Positions 13,201 through 23,024 are shown, counted from the first letter of the stretch. The stretch: 64,000 bases of DNA from Myotis daubentonii (GCF_963259705.1 NC_081851.1:60596855-60660854); one strand, 5' to 3'. Made by a program: numbers and translations. The notes: generated from the sequence alone by a model not told the origin.

Positions 13201-14780
13201 CAAATTGTTTCTCCGCCTACCAAATTTTGGAGAGAAGTTACAGACATTATAATTTGAAATGTTTTGCATTCAGTAAACAGTACGTAAATAGTGGGTTGTT
13301 GTTTTTTTCTCCGATAGATTTATTCTTAACTCCCCAACTGGGGAGAACTTCTTGGAGAATAGGTGCTTTGGGGAAATATCATGTCAGGAGATTGGCGAAG
13401 AAAGGAGAAAGAGAGTTATCTGTTGAGCACTCCTTAGCTAGGCATTATACTCACTAGCACTGATAAGAACACCGCAAGAGATTGCTATCATGTAGGTATT
13501 TCCTACCCCATTTTGCAGAAGGCAAAGCTGTTTGCAGCAAAATACTTCCCTTGTGCAGTGTCGCAGCTAGTAAGTGGAAGAGCTGGGATTCAAACTCAAG
13601 TCATATGTTTGTCCCTTCGGACCACACTGCAGCCTTTCAAATAGAAGGCCCAGATCCAAGTGGCTTTCTGCTGCAGGAGCCTCGCTATCAACATAACTGA
13701 CGAAAGGTTTCTGATAAATAGAACAGACTAGGTGCTTTGCTTTTAAAATTTCCCCTTGAGTTCCATAATTTAACCAGGAAATGGTTTTCCTACTCTTATT
13801 TTATGATTAATTCAAAATTAGCCACAATTTCTCCTAAACCGACAAATTGATGCACCAGTATGTCCACTTAACAAATTCAGTCATGCAGGGATCCGTTTCT
13901 GTCACAGGAATGTTTCTTTTCCAGAGTGCTATGAGTTAAATGCCTGTATAAAATTTTATGTCTTTAATTTCAGAAATTAAATTTTAATTTTAATTGAACA
14001 GGTAACACAAGAAATTTCAGATAGCACAAGAATTTTCAGACTGCTTGGATCTGACAGGTATGAAAGGGGTTGTATTATATACATAGTACTAAGCATAGTA
14101 TTTTATAAATCCAGCATGAAACTGGTTTCTTTTTCCAGAGAATTGAAATTTCTCCAGTAATATATTCAACATTATATTTTCACCCAATTAGAATTCACAA
14201 GTCACAGATGTAAAGCCTTTGAGAATGTGCCTGATCTTCCAAGAAATAGGAATATATAGATCTGTCAGTAGTAGTTTTGTTTTAAACATACTATCTAAAC
14301 TATAAGTTATAGCACACGAAACAGGAAATACTGTATGTTAACAAGCAGAAATTTTATGTTAGTGCCAAATAGGATTTGGGGTTTTATTCTTACTTATTTT
14401 CTGACTTTTGAACTATAAATTGTTTTTAGAAATTTTAATAAATTAAGTTTCCCCAATTATTCCTAATAGAGGTGGTGGGGAGCGGGGGTGCATAGCAAAA
14501 TTACTTCCCAGAGCTAAACTGGCTCTTTAATCATAGTGCTTTACAAGTGATTTCTGTCCAAAAACCAAATAAGCAGCATTTATAGAGGCATACAAAGAAG
14601 AAGCAATGGAAAATGTTTCTGTTGGCCTTAGTTTCAAGAATAACTTGTTATCTGTTTTTTGTTTGTTTGTTTGTTTGTTTATTAACTTTTAGGGTCGTGG
14701 TTTTGGAAAGTAGGCCAACTGATAACCCCACAGCAAATAGCAATTTATACATCCTGGCGGGTCATGAAAACAGTTACTGA
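1206..14780 (+). CDS. MAP4K3: MAP4K3 (GLK) 3' part, last 11 coding exons, CNH domain
   Basis: Mitogen-activated protein kinase kinase kinase kinase 3, a cytoplasmic Ste20/GCK-family serine/threonine kinase that acts upstream of JNK and in amino-acid/mTORC1 and T-cell receptor signalling (known for the family). Eleven exons join in phase: 1206-1285, 2649-2709, 2793-2910, 4844-4902, 5874-5977, 9120-9291, 10293-10361, 10446-10538, 11546-11616, 14002-14057, 14693-14780. They give 322 codons plus TGA, equal to about residues 573-894 of the roughly 894-residue protein, which is the citron homology regulatory domain. The kinase domain lies upstream of the window. Recognisable stretches are [39 protein letters not shown] and the terminal ILAGHENSY. 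No frameshift or premature stop is seen. MAP4K5 was considered, but the sequence and the CDKL4 neighbour fit MAP4K3. Confidence 0.95.
1390..1600 (+). repeat. L2-type 3' end fragment
   Basis: Degenerate L2 3' pattern: tactggatactgaagacac, ccttactcttaaggagctca, then a gaggaaacagacacatgaac stretch. Confidence 0.45.
1803..1968 (+). mobile_element. MER5A-type hAT fossil
   Basis: Matches the well-known MER5A layout: gtggttctcaaacttcac, catcagaattacctg, gctgggcccacc, catttctaataa and a closing ccactttgagacccac. Confidence 0.7.
2649..2709 (+). CDS. MAP4K3: MAP4K3 exon b
   Basis: Acceptor tttatcag and donor gtaagt. Encodes [15 protein letters not shown] and following residues, and ends after one base of a Gly codon. 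Confidence 0.93.
2793..2910 (+). CDS. MAP4K3: MAP4K3 exon c
   Basis: Acceptor ttctctacag and donor gtaact. Encodes [20 protein letters not shown] through KLPDRILPR. The intron before it is only 83 bp (2710-2792). Confidence 0.93.
3791..4012 (+). repeat. Ves SINE with target duplication
   Basis: Full-length tRNA-derived SINE with A/B-box-like parts (tggctcagcggatagagcg, tttgattccggtcaaggg), a CT-rich segment and an A-rich tail. It is flanked by a direct repeat ending in agttcttatg at 3777-3790 and again at about 4012-4025. It lies in a MAP4K3 intron, sense orientation. Confidence 0.88.
4411..4708 (+). mobile_element. Composite HeliBat-type Helitron with inverted 3' ends
   Basis: A Helitron 5' end (tctataaatataaaagccta) is followed by internal HeliBatN sequence (cacactgaccacgagggggc). 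A 3' end then lies in reverse at 4576-4623, and the same 3' end lies forward at 4661-4708. The two ends are a near-perfect inverted repeat of 48 bp around a 37-bp centre. It lies in the MAP4K3 intron just before exon d. Confidence 0.75.
4844..4902 (+). CDS. MAP4K3: MAP4K3 exon d
   Basis: Acceptor tttag and donor gtaagt. Encodes [19 protein letters not shown]. It lies 135 bp downstream of the composite Helitron at 4411-4708. Confidence 0.92.
5874..5977 (+). CDS. MAP4K3: MAP4K3 exon e
   Basis: Acceptor cctcgacag and donor gtaagc. Encodes [20 protein letters not shown] through KFMLIK and ends in phase 0. Confidence 0.93.
6175..6399 (+). mobile_element. SPIN-like hAT MITE
   Basis: Terminal inverted repeats cagcggttctcaacctgtgg and ...gttgagaaccactg-type, and about 8-bp flanking duplications cactagag / ccctagag (7 of 8). 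The family resembles SPIN/URR1 hAT elements. It lies in a MAP4K3 intron. Confidence 0.8.
6735..6904 (-). repeat. Ves SINE, older copy
   Basis: Antisense tail (ttttattaatttttagagag), a GA-rich run, gctgcctcctgcacaccc and a diverged head. Flanked by ttaatgaatatat at 6722-6734 and about 6905-6917. Confidence 0.75.
7980..8185 (+). mobile_element. Non-autonomous hAT MITE, family 2
   Basis: Ends cagccgtgggcaaacta ... gtttgcccacccctg form terminal inverted repeats. It shares its interior with the reverse copy at 46788-46999. Flanks acatag / acatagag are an imperfect duplication. Confidence 0.75.
9120..9291 (+). CDS. MAP4K3: MAP4K3 exon f
   Basis: Acceptor tttctctag and donor gtttgt, a weak but GT-type donor. 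Encodes [20 protein letters not shown] through STSSWFTES. This is the largest MAP4K3 exon in the window (172 bp). Confidence 0.93.
9905..10015 (+). repeat. L2 3' end fragment
   Basis: Contains the L2 signature attcattcaatagatattta, tgctaggcactgcc and cctggcctcctgagctt. Confidence 0.55.
10293..10361 (+). CDS. MAP4K3: MAP4K3 exon g
   Basis: Acceptor tgttttacag and donor gtaagt. Encodes [20 protein letters not shown] and LD, then the first base of a Cys codon. The intron that follows is only 84 bp. Confidence 0.93.
10446..10538 (+). CDS. MAP4K3: MAP4K3 exon h, followed by a GC-type donor
   Basis: Acceptor ctctctctag. Encodes [20 protein letters not shown] through FQIESI. The reading frame requires the exon to end at ATAG, directly followed by gcaagt, so the intron 10539-11545 is of GC-AG type. 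Confidence 0.9.
11546..11616 (+). CDS. MAP4K3: MAP4K3 exon i
   Basis: Acceptor cctgctag and donor gtaagt. Encodes [20 protein letters not shown] and SNE, ending in phase 0. Confidence 0.93.
12480..12660 (+). repeat. MIR SINE
   Basis: Typical MIR order: gggcttgggtcagagtc, gttcgagtctcagctctg, ctgaccttggcatatcact, then tgaattgaggataac. Confidence 0.65.
13410..13650 (-). repeat. MIR/L2-type fragment, antisense
   Basis: Contains ccccattttgcagaaggcaa, cagctagtaagtggaagagc and tgggattcaaactcaagtc, the antisense MIR pattern. Confidence 0.6.
14002..14057 (+). CDS. MAP4K3: MAP4K3 exon j
   Basis: Acceptor ttgaacag and donor gtatga. Encodes [18 protein letters not shown] and two bases of an Arg codon. 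Confidence 0.92.
14693..14780 (+). CDS. MAP4K3: MAP4K3 terminal coding exon
   Basis: Acceptor aacttttag. Encodes [20 protein letters not shown] and LAGHENSY, then the TGA stop at 14778-14780. A (gttt)n run at about 14660-14680 forms part of the pyrimidine-rich tract. Confidence 0.94.
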
Positions 14781-15643
14781 GAAATGTGCTTTGGCAGTTA
14801 ACTATGAAAAAAGAACACTACCACTGCAACACTAATGGATGCTTGAAGCTGTACAAAGGCTGCAGTAACCTGGCTGAGTTACTTGTAATTTATTGTGGCA
14901 TGAGACAAGATGGGGAAGCTTTTTGTTTTAAGTGGTATGGATATATTTAGCATATTGAACCACACAAGTGCTTAATTCATTGTTATGTAATCTTTGTACA
15001 TATAGGCAGTATTTTTCTGTAAAACTTCATATTGCTAAAGACATACACTAAGAATTTATGTAGATAATGTACTTTTATGAGATGTACAAGTAAGTGTCTT
15101 ATCTGTACAAATGTAAATGTTGATGAAAATGCAATTGGAGTTAATATTTTAAGAATTCTTTAGTATACTCTTGGTGTGACTATATTACAAAATGGGATGC
15201 TGGCAATGAAACAGTACATTTAACACTATTGTATTTTTATTATATGTAATTTAGTAATATGAATATAAACCTTGTAACTTTTAAAGTTATGATGGAGGCT
15301 GTAATCATTTTATAATCTTGTTTTTAATTTTAATGCAAGTACACTGGTGTTTATATTTGCACAAAGTATTGATACGTGATGCAGTCAGTCACAAAAGTAA
15401 GCTGTGACATTGTCAATATGCATTTGGCGCCACAACATCTTTTTAAAATGTATTTGGATTGTTTTCTATGTGAAACAAACCAATTAACCACCTGTTGTAG
15501 TAACTGGTCTTTTTATATTTAAGCAGAATCTGTAAGATTGCTTGTCTGTGCTTAAAAACAATACCTTTGAAAAAATTTTGAGTCACAGAATAGCGGTACC
15601 ATGATATAACACTGCAGTTGTCTGAACTACAGTATGCACAAAG

Positions 15644-15663
15644 AATAAATTAGCATTAATAAA
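15644..15663 (+). terminator. Proximal poly(A) signals of MAP4K3
   Basis: Two AATAAA hexamers at 15644-15649 and 15658-15663, about 870 bp after the stop. They could give a shorter mRNA that ends before the hAT insertion. Confidence 0.5.
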
Positions 15664-15802
15664 GAGTCCACACTAAACATTTCATATAATCACATTGAAG
15701 AGCTGTAACATTCCATAGAGTGAAGTGGTTCAAATTTCTAGTGGAATTTTTACTTTTGTTGGCCTTATTTTATGATCATTTTCCTATTTTTTTTATTTAG
15801 AG

Positions 15803-15994
15803 CAGTGGTTCTCAACCCGTGGGTCACGAACAATGAAAATACATCCTGCATATCAGATATTTACATTACGATTCCTAACAGTAGCAAAATTACAGTTATG
15901 AAGTAGCAACGAAAATAATGTTATGGTTGGGGGTCACCACAACGTGAGGAACTGTATTAAAGGGTCGCGGCATTAGGAAGGTTGAGAACCACTG
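15803..15994 (+). mobile_element. SPIN-like hAT MITE in the MAP4K3 3' UTR
   Basis: Ends cagtggttctcaaccc ... gttgagaaccactg, flanked by atttagag / atttaggg (7 of 8). Compared with the copy at 6175 it lacks about 45 bp after the left end. Confidence 0.82.
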
Positions 15995-16294
15995 ATTTAG
16001 GGTTTAACACATGGCCAAAATAATTTAGTTACTACCTCATATAAACAGTATAATGGTTACTACACATCACAGGAACTTAGTTTTGGTTCAAGTCATTTTT
16101 TATTGCTTTTTTCCAATGGAATATGTATATACCAAGTTTTAGCAGAATGCACACTCTTGGCTCTTTTTTGGTATATGGTCTTTATATTTTAATGTAAGTA
16201 TATACACTAAGAACAAACTAAATTGTGATTTATGATCTTCATTTATTTTAATTGACAATGCTTTTAAATATGTGTCTGATTGTACATAGTGTAA

Positions 16295-16300
16295 AATAAA
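16295..16300 (+). terminator. Distal poly(A) signal of MAP4K3
   Basis: AATAAA followed within about 25 bp by a T-run and a TG-rich stretch. It is the most likely end of the full-length transcript. Confidence 0.55.
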
Positions 16301-16559
16301 CATGTTTTTTTAACATGCTGTTGTATAGTAGCTTGTTATCTGGCTTCATCTACATATAGTAAGACTAAAATATATTGAGAAAAAGTGTTTTTAAATTATA
16401 TTCTGCATTAAATCCTTAAGGATTCATTCTGGTACCTCCAATCATCTCTTTTTTTTCTAATCTGTCATCTCAATTTCATAAGGGAGTAATATTCCCACAT
16501 TTGAGAAAAGGAAGTCTTTTGTAGAATCTTCAGCTTCCTGATTGGGAAAATTAAACAAC

Positions 16560-16815
16560 CATAGTCTTTTGGTTAAAGCAGGTGTTGTCAGACAACATAC
16601 CTCAGCCCATTCGCACTCACCATCTGACTTTGTAAATGAAGCTTTATTAGAACACACTAGATATTCATTTACTGTTGTCCGTGGCTGCTTTGGCACCACA
16701 GTGGCAGAGTTGAGCAGTTGCAAAAAAAAAAAAAACCCACAACACTGTATAACCCACAGAACCTAAAATACTTACTACCTGACCCTTTATGGGAAAAGTT
16801 TGCTGACTCCTAGGT
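16560..16815 (-). mobile_element. Ancient DNA-transposon fossil (family not assigned)
   Basis: Contains aagctttattagaacaca, tggctgctttggcaccac and gggaaaagtttgctgactcc. This is the reverse of a common mammalian MER-type repeat that begins agtcagcaaact. Confidence 0.45.
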
Positions 16816-17349
16816 TAGGGAAAGGAAATGAGACTTGGGGAATACAGTTCTGAGGGAAGGAAAGGCGGAATTAGGTGGGAAGAACTGGACTGGGAGTCAC
16901 GAAGCACCATTTCTACTCTTGCTAAGGCCACTGCCTGTTGTGTGACCTTGGGTAATTTAATTGACCCTAGAACAGTCTCCTTGACTAGAAATGTAACTTA
17001 TAAATCCTACAGACGTTGGCGATCCTAGCAGGTTTATCACTTTTCCCAAGCAAATACATTGTGGCCAATCTTAGCATTAATGACTGAATAATAACTTTTA
17101 AAAGCACATCTTTTACTAGTGTAATATCTATTTGCTGAAAAACAGACTCATGGAAAATACTTTTTAAAAAATCAAGATCTGCTCTTGGCATTTATTGATA
17201 GTGTTGTTGATCTTTTTTTCTGGGCCACTGTTTTTCCAAGTTTTATATCCTACAAGTTATAGAAAGAGTCACATCTCAAAAAAAATGTAACCATCACATT
17301 TAACTGTCAATCACTTATAAATATTTCCATAGAATATGGTATATAACTG

Positions 17350-17625
17350 GTTGTATGTTACCCAGGGGCTTTTTAAAAATACAGACCCCTGGAATCATTC
17401 TTTGGAGGTGAGGCCCAGTAACCTATATTTTTATAAAGTTGTACAAGTCATTCTGATGTATAACCCTGCGTGAGGACCCGGGTCAACATTGAATTTAAAT
17501 CAGTATTTCTGAGTGTGGTCCAAGGATCACATGCCTCAGAAAAAATCGTCCTTAATGACACTTAAAAATGCAAGTTTGGGGTCTCCACCCAGTAACTTGA
17601 AGGATTTTTATTCATTCAAAAGGAA
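17350..17625. mobile_element. Two MER5-type hAT fossils
   Basis: Degenerate MER5 pattern twice: caggggctttttaaaaatac with ggaggtgaggcccagtaacc, then tgagtgtggtccaaggatca with gggtctccacccagtaact. Confidence 0.45.
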
Positions 17626-17884
17626 GAGAGCCACTCACTTAAATGTTTGAAGCAATCTATTTTTATCTTCATTGAAGTTTACGTTATTTTGTTAGCTGCT
17701 TTCTTAAATCTTGGTGTTGAGAAGAATGAGATCACTTGTTTCTGGGTCTGTTGGCATCATTCAGCTTGCAAGTATGTCACTGATTTCAGTAGAGAACAAG
17801 AAAGGACACATAACCAGTTTTTACTATTACTGGAAGAAAGGTTAAAGTGTGTGCTATCCAAAATAATGGGCACACACTAGGAGT

Positions 17885-18110
17885 ATTACTTAAGGGGCTA
17901 TAGTAACAATATGTACCCAATACATGTATCTGTGGGCCAGGTGCTACACGACGTTTTACATAGATTCTCCCCCTGAAGCCCAAACAGCCCAGTGAGGTGG
18001 GTATTATTAATGCCAATTTACAGATGAAGAAACTGAGGCACGGAAAGTTTAAACAACTTGCCTAAGAATATCGATAAGTGATAGAACCAACACTTAACTT
18101 ATACTATGTA
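17885..18110 (-). repeat. MIR-type fragment, antisense
   Basis: Contains gaggtgggtattattaatgc, atttacagatgaagaaactg and aggcacggaaagtttaaaca. Confidence 0.6.
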
Positions 18111-19318
18111 TTACACAGAATACATGCAGTATATCCACTCCTGTAAAATACACTTGCATGTTCTACTTTGAAATTAGATTTATTTTCTCCATTTGGGAAT
18201 TGAACTTCAAATTCTGATTTCACTGGCTCTTTGCAATAAAAGAAATTAACTTACTGTCTTAATTTTTTGCTTTACTAAAAAGCATTTTCCTTGTTCAAAG
18301 CATTTGTTATGAAAAGGATTTGCATAAAATCAATTTACAGTTAAAGCTTATTAAATAAATCTAGTTAAAACTCATTACAAAGACTTTTTCTTTTTACTTT
18401 TGTGAGATAATTATTTAACCAACATCTATTCATAATCATTTACAGAGTATTCAGGCATTACTGTCACTGGAGAAAAGATGGAAAAGGCATCATTCCCAGT
18501 ATTCAAGGGGCACACTTGGGTGACTAAAGATAAATTTAAAAAGAGGTACAAAAGGTTGTGCCTAATTCTGCTTTGGGAAAAGAAAAGCCTTTATGTAGAA
18601 AGTTAAATACGAAATGGGTTATTAATAAATGAAAAGAGTTTATCAAGTGCAGGGAAAAACTAAGGTAGGTGCTGTAGGCTAGACTAAAACACATGCAAAA
18701 ATGCTGTGTGTTGAATGCAGCTGAGCTTGGGGTGCATGGAGCAGAATCATGCCATGAAAGTAGAGAACAAGGATGGGCCGGACTGTGAAGAGCTACCCCT
18801 GGAGGAAAGTAGCTCTTAGTAAGCAACGGTTTGGGAAACTGCAGAGATGAAATGCAACATTAAAGTGAAAATAGGCTGTTGGATTTGTAAACAGGCCACC
18901 ACTTGTATCCTTACTGAAAAATTTCTATAACATGATAAGAGTAAAAATGGGTAGATGTGAGTTTACGTAGATTTGAGTATAGTGGAAATATATTTGGTTT
19001 CTGGTTTTGTTGTCTAAAGATGGGAGGAGATTAGAGCATATTTCTAAGCAAATTGAAGAAAATGGAAGATAGAGGAGAAAAAGGAGGTAAGAATGGAAAT
19101 TGGGGCATCCTGAATCTGAGCATGGTGGACAGCATCTTACTGATGTTAGAGTATGTATGTGTTCATTAATAACAGTATTCTTAAGTTTGCCTTGGGAACA
19201 AGAAGGTAAGCCTTGCTCCCAAAAAATGTATTTTTTCCAATTTACCTCCGTATACCATTCCTTACAGTTTGCTTGACTTGCTTCCCCACTGGGTGGCAAG
19301 CATGTCTCTTATTCTAAA

Positions 19319-19669
19319 CTAGAGGCCTGGTGCACGAAATTCGTGCACTGGGGGGGAGGGGGCCCTCAGCCCAGCCTGTGCCCTCTCACAGCCTGGGACC
19401 CCTCGCTCCTTACCACCCGCCTGCTTGCTGCTCCTTACTGCTCCACTCTCTGCTCCTTAGCGCTGCGGTGGAGGCAGGAGAGGCTCCCACCACTGCCGCT
19501 GTGCTTGCCAGCTGTGAGCCCAGCTTCTGGTTGAGTGGCACCCCACCACCACCACCACCACCACCAGGGGGCAGCTCCTGCATTGAGCATCTGCCCCCTG
19601 ATGGTCAGTGTACATCATAGCTACCTGTTGTTCTGGTCGTTCCAGTCACTTAGGCTTTTATTATATAGA
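19319..19669 (-). mobile_element. HeliBat-type Helitron
   Basis: Read on the minus strand it starts TCTATATAATAAAAGCCTAA and ends with the hairpin gtgcacgaatttcgtgcac and ...CTAG. Host bases are A on the left and T on the right of the element (minus strand), the expected A/T target. It contains a (cac)n tract at about 19541-19565. It lies 280 bp upstream of the CpG island. Confidence 0.85.
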
Positions 19670-20133
19670 TCAGCCCCAGTACTAGTGCAATGCTTCCTGC
19701 ATTATGAAAATGGCAGCAAAATACCATAAGCCTACAGAAGTTTGCTGAAAAATTATTTGGGCAATAAAGCAGGACCGAAGAGTAATGACTAATAATAAAA
19801 TCTAACAAACTGGGGGTTTATTCCCAGGCATGAAAACGGACATGTGCTCAACTTTTACAGGTGCTGATTTTAGTGCTTTTGCAGCCTTGGAAGGAACGGG
19901 ACCTGGTGTAATGACCGTGTTCATGGAAAAGTCCATGTTTCCAGAGCGCCGCTTTCAGGGACTCTTACAGGGTTCTCGGAGGAGAAACTGCAGGGGCGCC
20001 CACACGCCGAGGTTCCAGGCTCGCGGGAAGGTTACCAGGCGATGAAGAGGGCGGGATGCGGGCTTCCCCCGCGGGGCGCGCGTGCGGGACACCGGCTCTC
20101 GAGCCGCCCCGCGGCGCTGGGCCTGAGCGTCCG

Positions 20134-20147
20134 GTTGCCCGGGAGAC
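20134..20147 (+). promoter_or_regulatory. Candidate RFX X-box in the CpG island
   Basis: Half-site GTTGCC, 2-bp spacer CG, half-site GGAGAC. It fits the loose X-box form RYYNYY-N(1-3)-RRNRAC bound by RFX factors at ciliary genes. It lies 117 bp upstream of the inferred first donor. Confidence 0.45.
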
Positions 20148-20149
20148 GG

Positions 20150-20264
20150 CGCGGCAGTTCCGCTCGGGAGTGGCTGTGCGAGCGGCGGGCGGGCTGGGCC
20201 GAGGACCCGCGTCGGAGTCGGGGCTGCTCGGGGCTGCGTCACCGTCTCCCCGTCGGCGGGCGCC
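20150..20264 (+). other. CDKL4: Likely non-coding first exon of CDKL4 (5' end not fixed)
   Basis: A perfect donor gtaagt starts at 20265 inside the CpG island. The first downstream acceptor that leads into the start-codon exon is at 23970-23971. The left limit given is arbitrary because no start site can be read from the sequence. Confidence 0.45.
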
Positions 20265-20862
20265 GTAAGTGCGGGTCCCCGGCGGCGGGGCGGGTGGGAC
20301 GCGAGTCGGCGCGAGCTGGAGAGCGGTGTGGCGTGGGGACGGCCGCTCCCAGATAAGGGGGGCTCCCTGCGAGAAGGGGAGCAGGGCTGCCTGTCCGCCG
20401 CGGCCTCGGGCGGGACCAGAGGGGTGAGGGCCAGCGGCTGGGGGACGAAAGGCTCCGGCGGCCACACGGCGAGTCTCCCCGGCGGCCCGTGGGACGGGGC
20501 GAGGGGCGCGTCTGCGCGTGGGGAGACCTCTCTGTGGCCCGTCACCTGGACCACGTTACGTGAGGGTGGAGGCTAGTTCCGTGGCCCGAAAATAAAGGGA
20601 TTTGTGCCGAGCTTTCACACCTGGATGTGTACACGTGAAACGTGATGTTTTAAAACAAAATTAGTTGCCTTAACTAGGTAAATTAGGTGTTTTTATGGTT
20701 TTCCGGGGATGCTTTTAATAAGTCCAACTGTACTATCACCAAGACAAAGATTCTGAGGAGGTGCATGTACTCTTGCAGTTCTGTAATTCCCGGTGATAAA
20801 GCCGACGCTGACTGGTTTCAGCCCGCTTTCCCGGCCAGTCTGAGGAGCTGTGCACACGCTTG

Positions 20863-20876
20863 GTTGCCCTGGAAAC
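20863..20876 (+). promoter_or_regulatory. Candidate RFX X-box downstream of the CpG island
   Basis: Half-site GTTGCC, spacer CT, half-site GGAAAC. This differs at one half-site position from the ideal palindrome. It lies about 600 bp into inferred intron 1 of CDKL4. Confidence 0.5.
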
Positions 20877-22084
20877 CGTAACAATGGAGCAGATTGTGAC
20901 TTCCGACCTGTAGAACCCGGAAGGGCCTGGCCTGATCGGGAAGAGGGCGCCTTTCCCTCTCATTCCTAACGCGAATTCACTAGGAACTTTTAGATCAGGA
21001 AATTAATACCGTTTCCCACCCCGTTCCTCCTCCCTTTCTTAAGAAATACATCTTCACCGTGTATTCAGTGTTAGGACCTGGTTAGCGACACAGTTGTGGA
21101 TCACAGTCTGCCTCCACGTGTTTCCTCTGTTCATACCTGCCTCCTTTTGCACATTTTTAAGACAGGTAATTAAGTGGAAAATTGTCAAAGAATTTAGTGA
21201 CTCACTCAAGTATGTATCTCTGTATGTCTTTCTGTATTCACCAATCGGCCCAAGTCTATACCTGTTTTTGCTTTTGTACACAAAACTTCATTAACTTAAG
21301 AGTCAAATATTTGGTAAATTCTGAAGGCAGGAGTCCCTGTAGCCAAGAGGGATATGGCTTCAGATTCAAGGTCACTAATGGCTATGAAAAATATTTTCAA
21401 CCAATTGCATCTATTCCCTGCCTATATACCTCTATCACTGTTTAATCTTGATTTCCTGCCCAATTACTGTATGAACAATCAAAATGTAATTACAGTAAAA
21501 CCTTAAAAAAAAAAGACTAAATCAGTTGTTCGTTATATAACAAAGTAGGTTTTCCAAATGCATGTTAAAAATTTGGCAAATTAGTTACTTCACCTGTTTT
21601 TACTTATGTAGACACGTTTGTGTAATTAAAATTAAGTATGTATGAAAAGCTTACTTTGACAGAGAAGTTTCTATATATATTATTGTATTTTTTAATTTGT
21701 GCTGAATAGGTCTAGTAACTGAGTGCATTCACTCCTTGCCTCCAGTAAACAAATGCATATGGCGGGGCATGGCCTAGGACGCTAGTTAAAGCTGCTGCAG
21801 AAAGTTACGCCAGGAGACAACAGAACCAAAAACTTCACACAATTCGGTGTGATCACGTGCTAATCATTCACCCAACATGGGATAGGAGTAGTGACTTAAA
21901 TATGTAGACTATAGTTGTAGGTATGTAATATTTATTTATGTTGGCAAAAGCACTACAATGTTTTTTCCAACATATGACTTATTCGATAAAATTTGTTTGA
22001 AATAATAGTGAATTAATAATAAAAAATAGCCTGTTAATTTAATTATAAGCAAATCTCGGTCAAAACCATTTTAAAATTAAACAA

Positions 22085-22240
22085 ACAAAAACGTTGACAT
22101 GGTGACAGATGATTACTAGAATTAGTGGGGTGATCACATTGTAAGGTATAAAAATGTCTAGTTACCATATTGTACACCTGAAACTAATATAACCAATATA
22201 AGATTGTATACCAACTATATATACTTAAATTTTTAAAAAA
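22085..22240 (+). mobile_element. L1 3' UTR fragment
   Basis: Contains ggggtgatcacattgtaagg, tgtacacctgaaactaatat and an A-rich end, a pattern of laurasiatherian L1 3' ends. Confidence 0.6.
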
Positions 22241-22254
22241 TTCAGTTAGTCCTC

Positions 22255-22558
22255 CTGGCGAATCTCAGAGTGAAGGGAGGGGAGGAAGAAATTAATCAAA
22301 GAACTTATATGCTTAACCCATGGACACAGACAATAGTGTGGTGAAGGCCTGGGGTGGGAGGCGGGTACAGGGTGCAGGCGGTCAGTTGGGGGGAGGAAGT
22401 AATTAATCAAAGAACTTATATGCTTAACCCATGGACACAGACAATAGTGTGGTGAAGGCCTGGGGTGGGAGGCGGGTACAGGGTGCAGGCGGTCAGTTGG
22501 GGGGATGAAGAGGGACATCTGTAATACTTTCAACAATAAAGATAAATTTTTTTGAAAG
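22255..22558 (+). mobile_element. 5'-truncated bat L1 tail with internal tandem duplication
   Basis: Ends with ctgtaatactttcaacaata and aagataaat, the bat L1 3' end. It is flanked by a perfect 14-bp duplication ttcagttagtcctc (22241-22254 and 22559-22572). Inside, a 111-bp unit occurs twice (22281-22391 and 22392-22502) almost without change. Confidence 0.8.
22281..22502 (+). repeat. 111-bp tandem duplication inside an L1 tail
   Basis: Two near-identical direct copies, each beginning ggaggaag. The unit is a multiple of three, which leaves a spurious open frame on the minus strand. Confidence 0.9.
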
Positions 22559-23024
22559 TTCAGTTAGTCCTCAAATCTGCCTCACTTTAACTTTCCTCTA
22601 GGCCTTCTCAGGTTTCCCATACATGCCCATAACTAACAGAGTTTTCTCAACATAATCTGTGATGGATTTGTCCTATGTTACTTGAGTGTATATGCTTGAA
22701 TTTTCACCCTCTAATATGAGAGAAAATAAAATCTATTAAAAATAGCATTGTATGCTAATAGTAGTAGTCGTCATTTATCCAGATAAACACTTTTTCTAGT
22801 TGTGTATTTTTATGATGGTTAGTGAGAGTACATGATTTATATCTTCATTGAGATAATCTGTGGATAAGAAAGATTGAACATTAGTGAAGTAAAAACAATA
22901 GATGCTCATTTGAAATGAGAAATTTTTTAAGTAGTCAAATCTTTACTTGACATTTTATTAATACCAATACCTGGATAGAGTGGTTTTTCAAATTGTGCAT
23001 TTTTTTGAATTAACTAAGAGGCAG

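Larger units (their letters stand above)
14781..16325 (+). other. MAP4K3: MAP4K3 3' UTR
   Basis: AT-rich, non-coding sequence directly after the MAP4K3 stop. The last good AATAAA in the block is at 16295-16300 and is followed by a T-rich stretch, so I place the main 3' end near 16320. The UTR is interrupted by a hAT MITE at 15803-15994. The exact end is inferred. Confidence 0.7.
16326..19318. other. Spacer between MAP4K3 and CDKL4
   Basis: Holds old MER/MIR fossils (listed separately) and otherwise unassigned AT-rich sequence. No exon was recognised in it. Confidence 0.5.
19950..20580. promoter_or_regulatory. CDKL4: CpG island, CDKL4 promoter region
   Basis: About 630 bp of very GC-rich sequence with many CG dinucleotides, unlike anything else in the window. 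It lies 3.6 kb after the MAP4K3 end and 3.5 kb before the CDKL4 start codon. Several overlapping open frames on both strands result from base composition and are not called as genes. An antisense transcript from this island is possible but not shown. Confidence 0.75.

Noticed and set aside
19955..20576. Long open frames on both strands in the GC-rich block (up to 199 codons).
   Set aside because: Composition-driven: stop codons are rare in a CpG island, the frames overlap on both strands, and the peptides are Pro/Arg/Ala-rich without any domain.
22246..22536. Minus-strand frame with a repeated 37-residue unit, resembling a repeat protein.
   Set aside because: It is the antisense of a duplicated 111-bp segment in an L1 3' UTR.
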